Shown here one piece after another: positions 7,424-14,911 of a DNA stretch of 64,000 nt. A program made the position numbers and the translations under genes. Position 1 is the first letter of the stretch; each line of letters begins with the position of its first letter. The notes below the pieces were generated by a model. The model searched no databases. It was given only the letters and a program-made list of their open reading frames with translations, and was not told the DNA's origin. Source of the stretch: Clostridia bacterium (GTDB lineage Bacteria > Bacillota > Clostridia > Lachnospirales > Lachnospiraceae); NCBI GenBank assembly GCA_910575725.1, contig CAJTFE010000007.1, forward strand, positions 1-64,000, written 5' to 3'.

Positions 7424-10400
7424 ATGAACAAGTGGAAACAACGCAGCAGAAGGATACTGGTATTTCTTCTTATTCTGGGATTTGCCGGTACAATGATGGA
7501 TCATTCCCAGCTCAACGCAGCTGCAGCCGATGCAGTAACAGAGAAAGAAGCTTCCAAGGCTGACAGCGCCGCAGCGGCAGGAGAGCCTGCAGGCAGCGGG
7601 GATCAGACTGCAGAAGAAGCAGAGAAACCGGAAGAAGCCGGGGAGACGAAAGAGAACGTGGAACCGGAAGAGCCAAAGGAAACAGAGGAACCGGAACAAA
7701 CCGAGGAATCCGAAGAAAAGGAAGAACCAAAAGAAGACGGCGGCTCTGCAGGCAATGAAGAGCCTGAGCCCGGCAGCGATGAGATTCAGGCGGAAGAACC
7801 GGAAAAGAACGGAACCTTGGCAGCAGAGGATTCTGCCAAGACGGAAGAAGAAACTACCAAGCTTCAGGAAGATGCAGATGTGACGGCAGTGAGAGAGCTT
7901 TTAGAAGGGCTTCCGCTGCTGGAAGAACTGAATACCTTAGACCAGGAGCAGAAGGCAGAGGTCTTGGAGAAGCTTGAGGCGGTTATAGAGGCCTATGAGA
8001 AACTGAGTGAAGAACAGAAAGCGCTGCTTCCGGGAGCAGATGCGCAGCTGAAGGAACTGATGGATTATCTTACAGAGCCGGCTGTGCCGTTGGCAGCAAC
8101 AGATCAACAGATGAAAGCTGCCTGGGATGCGATGACAGGAGCCATGGAGAACTGGGCTTCAGAAGTGGACTTGTCAAGCTACAACCTTACCGCAAGTGAC
8201 TGGGGGCGTATCTGGCCGGATGTGGTACGGAACAACCCAGATCTGTTCTATGTATTTGATTGTAAATATTTTACAGAGAACGGAATTATTACAAAGTGTC
8301 AGCTTTTTTATAATTCAGTGTATAATCAAAACAGCGTTACGGAGTATAGGAATGCGATAAACAGGGTATTTGCTGAGGTTATTGATAATAATGGTACTAT
8401 GACCGATGTTCAGAAAGCAACAGCCCTCCATGATTATCTAGTGCAGCATATGGTATATGACCAGAATGCAAATAACAATCTGGGAATTGAAAAGAGAAAT
8501 GCCTACGAAGCCCTGGTAAATGGAATCGGAGTCTGCGAGGGATATACACTGGCTTATGCAGCCTTGTTGAAAAAAGCCGGCATAGAAGTTGGTTATTGCA
8601 GAAGCGAGTCGATGAACCACATATGGAATTATGTGAAACTGGACGGAAACTGGTATCATGCAGATCTTACCTTTGATGATGCAACCGCCGCCAGCCAGGT
8701 AGGAGAGACCGGTTATGTAAAGCATGAATATTTTCTGCTCAGCGATACTGCTATGAAAAATGCATCCCATAACTGGGAGCCAAACGACATTACATGCACG
8801 GATACCAGCTATGATAATTCATGGCATAAGACAGCTCCGCTCACAGAATCTGCTATTTATACCGTGGGTGGAAATTCATACTATCTCAAAAGCGAGATTG
8901 TGGATGGCGCGCCGAACACGATTATAAGAGGCGCAGCCTTAATGAAGAGAGACAGCAGCGGAAACGTGACTACAGTGAAAAGCTTTGATATAGAAAACCT
9001 GGGAAGCGGATGGCCGATGTTTTCCATGAGCTTTTCCAGACTTTCTTGTTCTCAAGGTGTCTTATACTTTAATGTGGGAAATTCCATATATGCCTATAAT
9101 CCGTCATCAGGCACTGATCCAGTAGAGATTTACCAGTATACAGATGCGGATAATAGGCTTGTAACAGGACTTCTGTCAGATGGGAATGAGATGACGCTGG
9201 AGATATACAATCCCCAGATCGGTAAAATGGAAGAAAAGATAAAAGTTCCTGTTTTTTCCTTAAGAGCCAGTGAAACTATAGTGAAGGTCGGCTACACAAC
9301 AGCCCCAGTCTTGACAGCAAATCCGCAGGCGACAGGGTTTACCTGGTCGAAGCAGCTAAACGGCTCATGGGAGACCATAAACGGAGCGAACGGCTCTAGC
9401 AGCTATACCATAGAGACAGGCCTTCCAAAAGGAAGCTACCGCTATCGTGTAGAAGCCGCTCTGAATGGGAAAGCTGTGTCAGATGAGATTGTCATAATCG
9501 TGACGGATCAGGAAGAACAGAAAAACTTCTCCTTTTCCGAAAAATCAAAGACAGTGACCTATGGCGACAATCCCTTTATGCTGACAGCCCAGGGCGCAGA
9601 GACCGGATCGGCTGTCCGCTACAGCAGCTCCAATCCGTCAGTGGCATCAATTGAACCAGCCTCCGGCAGGGTGACAATCCACAAGGCCGGCAGCGCCGTA
9701 ATCACAGCCATAGCCTCTGAAACAGAGAAGTATCTGGAAGCAAGGAGCACCTGCAGGCTGACCGTCTCCCCCAAGGCATTGACATGGGACGTAAGCGCTC
9801 TGAAAGCAGGCGACCGTCTGGATCTGATTAAAGGCAGCACAGCAACCCTCTTCGGCGAGCTGAAGCTTGCAGGCATTTTAGAAAAAGACAAAGGAACCGT
9901 CCGCTTTGAGTGCAAAGCAGACAAACTGGCTGCCGTCTATGAGACCGTGGCAGCAGGAAGCCAGAAAGTGAAGCTATCCTGGAAAGACACACAGAATCCA
10001 GCCGTGCTTCAAGGAGACGGAATCGGAAATTACACAATTCCGGCAAACCTTCCAGAGATACAGGGCAATATCCGCCTGGAAGACGGAACAGCCTACAAGA
10101 CAGAAGTAGAAACCGGCATTTCCAAAGTACCAGAAACCTTTAAGAACAAAGAGCATCTCAATACACCCAGCAAGATAATAAAAGAGATAAAGCAAAAACT
10201 CCAAGAGAAATTCAAAGAAATCCCAGCAGCCAATATCGCAGTCTACGACGTAGAGCTTCTAGTAAACGTCAACGGCTTCGGCTGGGAAAAGGCAACAAAA
10301 GAAAACTTCCCATCCCAGGGCCTGACCATAACACTGCCCTATCCGTCAGGCACAGGAAAAAACAGCCATAACTTTGCAGTAACCCACATGTTCACAGAAG

Positions 10401-10690
10401 ACATGAACGGTTTCCGCGCAGGAGACGTAGAACATCCGGCAGTGACCAAGACAGACAACGGCCTTACATTCACCGTACACGGCTTATCACCAATCGCCAT
10501 CGGCTGGGAAGAAGCAGGCAGCGGTTCATCCGGAGGCACAAACAGCAGCAAATCCGAATCCTCCGCCGTCAAAGTAAAGTCACCCCGCACCGGCAACACA
10601 TCGCCAATCCTGCTCTACCTGCTATTAACCCTGGCATCAACCGCCACAGCAGCCTGGCTTTACTACAAAACCAAAAAATTCAAACTATAA
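7424..10690 (+). CDS. Large surface protein with transglutaminase-like domain
   Basis: A 1088-residue exported protein. Order: signal peptide (1-30, ending near LNAAA); a Glu/Pro-rich low-complexity stalk (about 45-150); a helical stretch; a transglutaminase/papain-like domain (about 320-420) with Cys in GVCEGY (~370), His in MNHIWNYV (~399) and Asp in HADLTFDD (~412), a complete catalytic triad; beta-rich Ig-like repeats, one BIG2-like (about 698-785, with SSSNPSVASI); and a C-terminal SPRTGN motif, hydrophobic helix and KTKK tail, which resembles a sortase signal. Such proteins may cross-link or cleave peptides at the cell wall. The ATG at 7424 has GGAG seven bases upstream; a longer frame from 7262 runs through the riboswitch and is rejected. 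Confidence 0.85.
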   Translation: MNKWKQRSRRILVFLLILGFAGTMMDHSQLNAAAADAVTEKEASKADSAAAAGEPAGSGDQTAEEAEKPEEAGETKENVEPEEPKETEEPEQTEESEEKEEPKEDGGSAGNEEPEPGSDEIQAEEPEKNGTLAAEDSAKTEEETTKLQEDADVTAVRELLEGLPLLEELNTLDQEQKAEVLEKLEAVIEAYEKLSEEQKALLPGADAQLKELMDYLTEPAVPLAATDQQMKAAWDAMTGAMENWASEVDLSSYNLTASDWGRIWPDVVRNNPDLFYVFDCKYFTENGIITKCQLFYNSVYNQNSVTEYRNAINRVFAEVIDNNGTMTDVQKATALHDYLVQHMVYDQNANNNLGIEKRNAYEALVNGIGVCEGYTLAYAALLKKAGIEVGYCRSESMNHIWNYVKLDGNWYHADLTFDDATAASQVGETGYVKHEYFLLSDTAMKNASHNWEPNDITCTDTSYDNSWHKTAPLTESAIYTVGGNSYYLKSEIVDGAPNTIIRGAALMKRDSSGNVTTVKSFDIENLGSGWPMFSMSFSRLSCSQGVLYFNVGNSIYAYNPSSGTDPVEIYQYTDADNRLVTGLLSDGNEMTLEIYNPQIGKMEEKIKVPVFSLRASETIVKVGYTTAPVLTANPQATGFTWSKQLNGSWETINGANGSSSYTIETGLPKGSYRYRVEAALNGKAVSDEIVIIVTDQEEQKNFSFSEKSKTVTYGDNPFMLTAQGAETGSAVRYSSSNPSVASIEPASGRVTIHKAGSAVITAIASETEKYLEARSTCRLTVSPKALTWDVSALKAGDRLDLIKGSTATLFGELKLAGILEKDKGTVRFECKADKLAAVYETVAAGSQKVKLSWKDTQNPAVLQGDGIGNYTIPANLPEIQGNIRLEDGTAYKTEVETGISKVPETFKNKEHLNTPSKIIKEIKQKLQEKFKEIPAANIAVYDVELLVNVNGFGWEKATKENFPSQGLTITLPYPSGTGKNSHNFAVTHMFTEDMNGFRAGDVEHPAVTKTDNGLTFTVHGLSPIAIGWEEAGSGSSGGTNSSKSESSAVKVKSPRTGNTSPILLYLLLTLASTATAAWLYYKTKKFKL

Positions 10691-10774
10691 GCCCAGAAAA
10701 AAAATAAAAGCCACCTAAGAGCGCCCCACTTCGCCCTAAACAAAACAGCAGCACCAGATTCACCCCCAACCCCA

Positions 10775-10985
10775 GGATACACCGCAGAGGAGGGCCCCAG
10801 GCTTTTCCAATATCATGTGTCCGGCTGTTCGCGAACGCTCTGTCTGCGCTGAGCGGACATTACCACAAAAACAAAAGCCCCTGTAAAGGGCAAAACGGTA
10901 ATGTCCGATCAGCGCAGACAGAGTGTACGCGAACCGTCCGAACACAGATATGGAAAAGCCTGGGGCCCTCCTCTGCGGTGTATCC
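10775..10985. repeat. Type C giant palindrome, copy 1
   Basis: A 211-bp near-perfect palindrome. The outermost 34 bases at 10775-10808 are exactly complementary to 10952-10985. Inside, the sequence GTTCGCG and a CTGTCTGCGCTG block pair with their partners, and GGACATTACC (10855-10864) pairs with GGTAATGTCC (10896-10905) around a loop of about 30 bases that holds its own GCCCCTGTAAAGGGC hairpin. The core (GCTTTTCC, ATATC, TGTGT, CCG, TTCGCG, CTGTCTG) is shared with 31999-32226 and 39378-39591. The interval 10691-11100 otherwise contains no gene. Confidence 0.9.
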
Positions 10986-11118
10986 GTCCCCCCAAAAACA
11001 AAAAAAATAAAAAAGTTGAAGACACCCCCAAACCATTTTCGTTATAATAATGAACAGATAATTACCTGTCAAAAACAAAAGACAAAAAAACAGGAAAAAA
11101 GGAGGGGAGGCGGATGCA

Positions 11119-11634
11119 ATTACTCGAGACGAACAGCTGGAAGAGCTGATAGACCGATACCAGAACCTGGTATTTTCCATCTGCTACAAAATAACTGCCG
11201 ACTACTTCACCGCCGAAGACCTGGCACAGGAAACCTTCCTGTCCGCATATGAAAAATACACCACCTTCGACGGCAGAAACGAAAAATCCTGGATTTGCAG
11301 AATCGCCACCAACAAAGCTTTAGACTATCTCAAGCATTCCGGCCGAAAGCAAATCCCCTCCGAAGACCAATACTTCACGGCCCAGGAGGATCAGAGTCAG
11401 ACTCCGGAAGAAGCCTGTCTGGAAAAAGAGGTACGAGAAGAATTGTACCAGACCTGCAGGTCACTGAAACCGCCCTACGACGAGATAGCTCTGGACTACT
11501 ATTACCACGAAATGGAAGCAGCCGAGATCGCTCAAAAGCGCAATCGCAACATAAAAACAGTTCAGACACAAATCTACCGTGCAAGAGGAATGCTCCGAAA
11601 ACACTACGACAAAAAGGAGGGAAAGCGCGCATGA
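11119..11634 (+). CDS. ECF RNA polymerase sigma factor with apparent ATT start
   Basis: A 171-codon frame encodes a complete group IV sigma factor: region 2 (residues 4-72, with NLVFSICYKITADYF, AEDLAQETFLSAY and the promoter-melting WICRIATNKALDYLK) and region 4 (115-167, ending IAQKRNRNIKTVQTQIYRARG). No ATG, GTG or TTG exists in this frame upstream before a stop at 11059. ATT at 11119 stands eight bases after GGAGGGGAGG and aligns with the place where homologues have Met (then TRDEQLEEL). The ATG at 11114 is in another frame and ends after 12 codons. So either ATT initiates, or the start was mutated. The gene overlaps the next one (ATGA). Confidence 0.8.
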   Translation: MTRDEQLEELIDRYQNLVFSICYKITADYFTAEDLAQETFLSAYEKYTTFDGRNEKSWICRIATNKALDYLKHSGRKQIPSEDQYFTAQEDQSQTPEEACLEKEVREELYQTCRSLKPPYDEIALDYYYHEMEAAEIAQKRNRNIKTVQTQIYRARGMLRKHYDKKEGKRA

Positions 11635-12035
11635 GAACAGAATACGACAAAATCAAAGATTTGGACGCCTACACCGAGCAGCTCATCCGCCAGGTAGAGA
11701 AAGAAGGCCTTATCAAAGCGCCGGCTCATATGAAGCAGGAAATCCTGGAGCGTTCAAAACGGCTTGACTACCAGCTGGCGGTAACCACCCGAAAGGTATC
11801 AAAGCAGATGCAGCTTTTCTTCTACAGCCTGAAAGTAGGGGCAGCCGTAGTAACAGCCCTGTTCTTACTGTTTATGGTGCCCAAGGAGATCCCCCAGGCA
11901 GAGCCCATAGCTCCGAAAGAGGCGGCAAGGCAGCAGGAAGAAACCCTGAACCGCAGGCTGAACAACGGCATGCGGGAACTCGACCAGATGCTGAACGAAA
12001 TGCTGGACTGGGAGTGGAAGCAGAGCGGAAATTAA
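11631..12035 (+). CDS. Single-pass membrane protein, probable anti-sigma factor
   Basis: A 134-residue protein: charged cytoplasmic N-terminus of about 70 residues, one membrane helix (about 68-85, VGAAVVTALFLLFMV) and a short extracytoplasmic helical tail rich in Q, E and M. It overlaps the sigma factor stop by four bases, the standard place for a cognate anti-sigma factor. There is no zinc-binding HxxxCxxC motif, so it is not a ZAS-type anti-sigma; the role rests on position and topology. A hairpin repeat follows before the next gene. Confidence 0.65.
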   Translation: MRTEYDKIKDLDAYTEQLIRQVEKEGLIKAPAHMKQEILERSKRLDYQLAVTTRKVSKQMQLFFYSLKVGAAVVTALFLLFMVPKEIPQAEPIAPKEAARQQEETLNRRLNNGMRELDQMLNEMLDWEWKQSGN

Positions 12036-12068
12036 AAAAAATTAGGATATTGCGGAATTAAAAAAACA

Positions 12069-12176
12069 GCAATATCCCGACAGCGCCAGAAGGATTTACG
12101 GACACATGGCCTTGTGGCCGGAAATTCTTCTCAAAAAAGGGCGCTGGAGAGGATATTGCGGAACTATAAATGGAGG
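12069..12176 (+). repeat. Divergent type B hairpin leader element inside the sigma operon
   Basis: GCAATATCC (12069-12077) pairs with GGATATTGC (12151-12159); CAGCGCC pairs with GGCGCTG; the inner stem AGAAGGATTTACGG pairs with CCGGAAATTCTTCT. The loop CACATGGCCTTGTGG resembles type B, and GCGGAAC precedes the TGGAGG ribosome binding site. Compared with the other B copies both stems differ but remain complementary. A right-end piece (GGATATTGCGGAA) at 12045-12057 shows that a further unit once stood in front. Confidence 0.8.
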
Positions 12177-12183
12177 ACGAAAA

Positions 12184-12753
12184 ATGACAAAGAAAAAAAG
12201 CGGCTTTTTGACCTTTATATTCTCCTGGCTCCCAGGAGCGGGAGAAATGTATATGGGATTTATGAGAATGGGAGTCAGTCTGATGGGACTGTTTTGGGGA
12301 ATCATAGCCCTGTCCATTTTCTTCAATACAGGATTTTTGATGCTTGTAGATGTGATAGTATGGTTTTACGGCTTCTTTCATGCCAACAACCTGCGCGCCA
12401 TGGACGATGAAGACTTTTATGCACTGGAGGATCACTACCTGATTCCTGTAGATACGGACAGTGAATTCTGGAGCAAAATAACGATTGAGAAATACCGCAG
12501 GCTTTTGGCCGGAGTTTTGATCGTGTTCGGCGCAGCAGTACTGTGGAATTCCATTCTGGATTTACTTTACTGGATTTTCCCGGATTATGTATGGAATTAT
12601 GTGAATAGCATCAGCCGTTTTGTTCCCCAGATTGTTCTGGGAATCGGAATCATCACAGTAGGAATCTTTCTGATCCGCGGCAAGAAACAGGAACTTTTAG
12701 AGGAAGATGGGGGGGAGGAGCATGCAGGAGAAGCAGAGCATTCGCATTCATAG
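12184..12753 (+). CDS. Polytopic membrane protein of the sigma operon (TM2-like)
   Basis: A 189-residue protein with about four membrane segments. The first pair (residues 8-60) has the LPGAGEMYMGFMRMGVSL element like the pro-gly turn of TM2-domain proteins, followed by a hydrophilic segment (70-105) and two more helices (113-140, 150-170), then an acidic His/Glu tail. I do not recognise a catalytic motif. It is the third gene of the sigma operon, separated from the second by a hairpin repeat, and overlaps the fourth by 32 bases. A role in envelope stress sensing is inferred from context. Confidence 0.6.
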   Translation: MTKKKSGFLTFIFSWLPGAGEMYMGFMRMGVSLMGLFWGIIALSIFFNTGFLMLVDVIVWFYGFFHANNLRAMDDEDFYALEDHYLIPVDTDSEFWSKITIEKYRRLLAGVLIVFGAAVLWNSILDLLYWIFPDYVWNYVNSISRFVPQIVLGIGIITVGIFLIRGKKQELLEEDGGEEHAGEAEHSHS

Positions 12754-13048
12754 AGTGGGAACCGTCACCTTCGGGCTGGTACTCGTAATCCTTGGCGTGT
12801 TGTGCCTGCTGAGACTCATTTTCCCGGTAGTGGACTATGAGCTGATCTTCCGCCTTTGGCCAGCCGTATTTATCTGTTTGGGCCTGGAAGTGCTTGTGAG
12901 CAGCCGCAGGCCGGAACGGCGTGTCGTCTATGACGGGGCGGCTATTTTCCTCTTGGTGCTTTTGATACTCTTCGCAATGAGCATGGCCGGCATGGACTGG
13001 ATATTCACCCACTACCCGGAGTGCTCAAGCAGCGTGGTTACCTGGTAA
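12722..13048 (+). CDS. Small membrane protein, LiaI/LiaF-TM-like
   Basis: A 108-residue protein with three or four hydrophobic segments. The pattern of a first helix (TVTFGLVLVILGVLCLL), then LRLWP-type sequence and ICLGLEVLV resembles the transmembrane region of LiaF/LiaI-type proteins used in envelope stress modules. GGAGGAG precedes the ATG at 12722, inside the end of the previous gene. With the sigma and anti-sigma genes it makes a four-gene operon ending at the hairpin at 13162. Confidence 0.6.
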   Translation: MQEKQSIRIHRVGTVTFGLVLVILGVLCLLRLIFPVVDYELIFRLWPAVFICLGLEVLVSSRRPERRVVYDGAAIFLLVLLILFAMSMAGMDWIFTHYPECSSSVVTW

Positions 13049-13161
13049 CAGAGGACAGGGAAAAAGCATAAGATAACATATCAGAGGCAGTATTCAATAA
13101 TAAATAGGCTCCGATTTACGAAAACCTATCCCGTGCATATCCGGAATATGTTCTTATATGG

Positions 13162-13201
13162 AAAAAGCCTGCGATCCGCAAGAGGGGATCGCAGGCTTTT
13201 T
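13162..13201 (+). terminator. Terminator between the sigma operon and the sugar-sensing operon
   Basis: AAAAAGCCTGCGATCC (13162-13177) pairs perfectly with GGATCGCAGGCTTTTT (13186-13201). The mirrored A and T tracts mean it could act in both directions. Confidence 0.88.
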
Positions 13202-13318
13202 GCGCAGATTTCTTTTGCCCTGGAAAGGCAGATCATGTATAATAAGAGTAATTGCACAGATGATAAGCTAAGAAGACAGGAATTGCGAACTGGAAACAAA
13301 ATCGAACAGGAGATCCCC

Positions 13319-14911
13319 ATGTATACCATAGTAATAGCAGACGATGAAGCCGAACTGCGCCAGGCGCTGGTTCGGCGGATTAACTGGAAGGAAGTAGGCT
13401 TCGAGGTTGTAGGAGAGGCAGAGAACGGCGCCGAAGCCCTGGAGCTTGTAGAAAAGCTGGAGCCCGACCTGCTCCTTACGGACGTTCGGATGCCCTTTAT
13501 GTCCGGCATTGAGCTTGCCCGGGCAGTCCGGGAGATCCGCCCCAACATACAGATTGCCTTCCTAAGCGGCTTTGACGACTTCACCTACGCCCAGCAGGCC
13601 ATTCAATATAACATCATCAGCTATCTACTAAAGCCCATTTCCTCAAAAGAGCTGACAGAAGAGCTGAAAAAAATCAAGCAGAAAATCGACGTCAAATTTC
13701 AGGAATTTACCAAAAAAAATGCGGAGCAGGAACAGCAGAACCTTATGGTTTTCTTTATGCCCCTTCTTCTGGACTCCTTCTCTGACACCCAGGGAGAGGA
13801 TAGGGAGGAGGCCCTGACCCAGGAGGCTGTAAGCCGGGGATTTATTAAGCCGGAGCATACGTATATGCACTATACAGTTCTGGTTACAAGCTTCTGGGAC
13901 GAAAAAGGAAGGAACCGTACCTCCGAGGGCGACATGAATGCAGTAAATCTCATTCTGAGAAAATACATTCGCTATGTGAGCTTTTACACAGACGGCCGGA
14001 TTGTATCCCTGTTAGCCGGAACCCGGACAAGCCTTACCAAATACCTGCATATCATTGTGGAGGATATATCCCAGAGTGTCAGGCGGATTATGAGCCTTAC
14101 GGCCTCCATCGGCGTCAGCCGCATGGTGCCGGGGCTTGGACACTGTCACGAGGCATACCTGGAGGCTATGGATGCCCTTGGCTACGCCAGACGCAGCGAC
14201 ACCGGCGTTTCCTTTATTTCCGATATTGAGCGGACGGCCACACTGGACCAGGAAATGGTGCAGGCGGCTGTCAACGAGATTGAGAGCCTCCTTAGAAGCG
14301 GAACGGAGGAGGAGCTCCGGGCTTACCTGGAACAGCTTTTTGCAGATTTGGAGCAAGAGGATACCCCGGCCATGAATATTCAGCTTGTGATGGTACAGCT
14401 GATTGCAGCCGTATTCCGTGTGGTGAATGCAGTGGCGGACAGCGAAGCTATTCAGAATCTTCAGAAGACCTTCCCCCTTTTGGGACAGCTCTTTTTTGAA
14501 AATCCCAGGGAAATGAAGGAGCGCTATCTGGCTTTCTGTCTTGCGGCAAGGGAGCTGGCCGCCGAGCATCGGAAAAAAAGCAGCTCTGTAATCTGCGACC
14601 GGGCCCTGTCTATTATGGAGAGCCGGTTTATGGACCCGGAGCTGTCCTTGAATTCCATCAGCGGTGAGATTTCCGTGAGCCCCAATTACCTGAGCACCCT
14701 CATAAAACGCTCCACAGGCAGCACCTTTATTGATCTGCTCACCAGAAAGCGCATGGCCGCCGCCAAAAAGCTGCTTTTGGAGACTCCTATGAAGATCCGG
14801 GAGATTTCGGAAAAATGCGGCTACAACGATCAGCATTATTTCAGCTACTGTTTTAAAAAATACGAAGGCATTTCCCCCAATGCATGCAGGAGGAAGCATG
14901 AAGAAGGATAG
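13319..14911 (+). CDS. AraC-type response regulator (YesN-like)
   Basis: A 530-residue response regulator. Residues 1-120 are the receiver domain (acidic pocket IADDEAE, phosphoacceptor Asp in LLLTDVRMPF, Lys in LLKPIS). A long middle region (130-420) is typical of YesN-family linkers, and residues about 425-525 form a double HTH AraC domain (ELSLNSISGEISVSPNYLS, then IREISEKCGYNDQHYFSYCFKKYEG). AGGAG is six bases before the ATG at 13319. It overlaps the kinase gene. It likely activates the mgl genes downstream in response to sugar, an inference from neighbourhood. Confidence 0.92.
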   Translation: MYTIVIADDEAELRQALVRRINWKEVGFEVVGEAENGAEALELVEKLEPDLLLTDVRMPFMSGIELARAVREIRPNIQIAFLSGFDDFTYAQQAIQYNIISYLLKPISSKELTEELKKIKQKIDVKFQEFTKKNAEQEQQNLMVFFMPLLLDSFSDTQGEDREEALTQEAVSRGFIKPEHTYMHYTVLVTSFWDEKGRNRTSEGDMNAVNLILRKYIRYVSFYTDGRIVSLLAGTRTSLTKYLHIIVEDISQSVRRIMSLTASIGVSRMVPGLGHCHEAYLEAMDALGYARRSDTGVSFISDIERTATLDQEMVQAAVNEIESLLRSGTEEELRAYLEQLFADLEQEDTPAMNIQLVMVQLIAAVFRVVNAVADSEAIQNLQKTFPLLGQLFFENPREMKERYLAFCLAARELAAEHRKKSSSVICDRALSIMESRFMDPELSLNSISGEISVSPNYLSTLIKRSTGSTFIDLLTRKRMAAAKKLLLETPMKIREISEKCGYNDQHYFSYCFKKYEGISPNACRRKHEEG

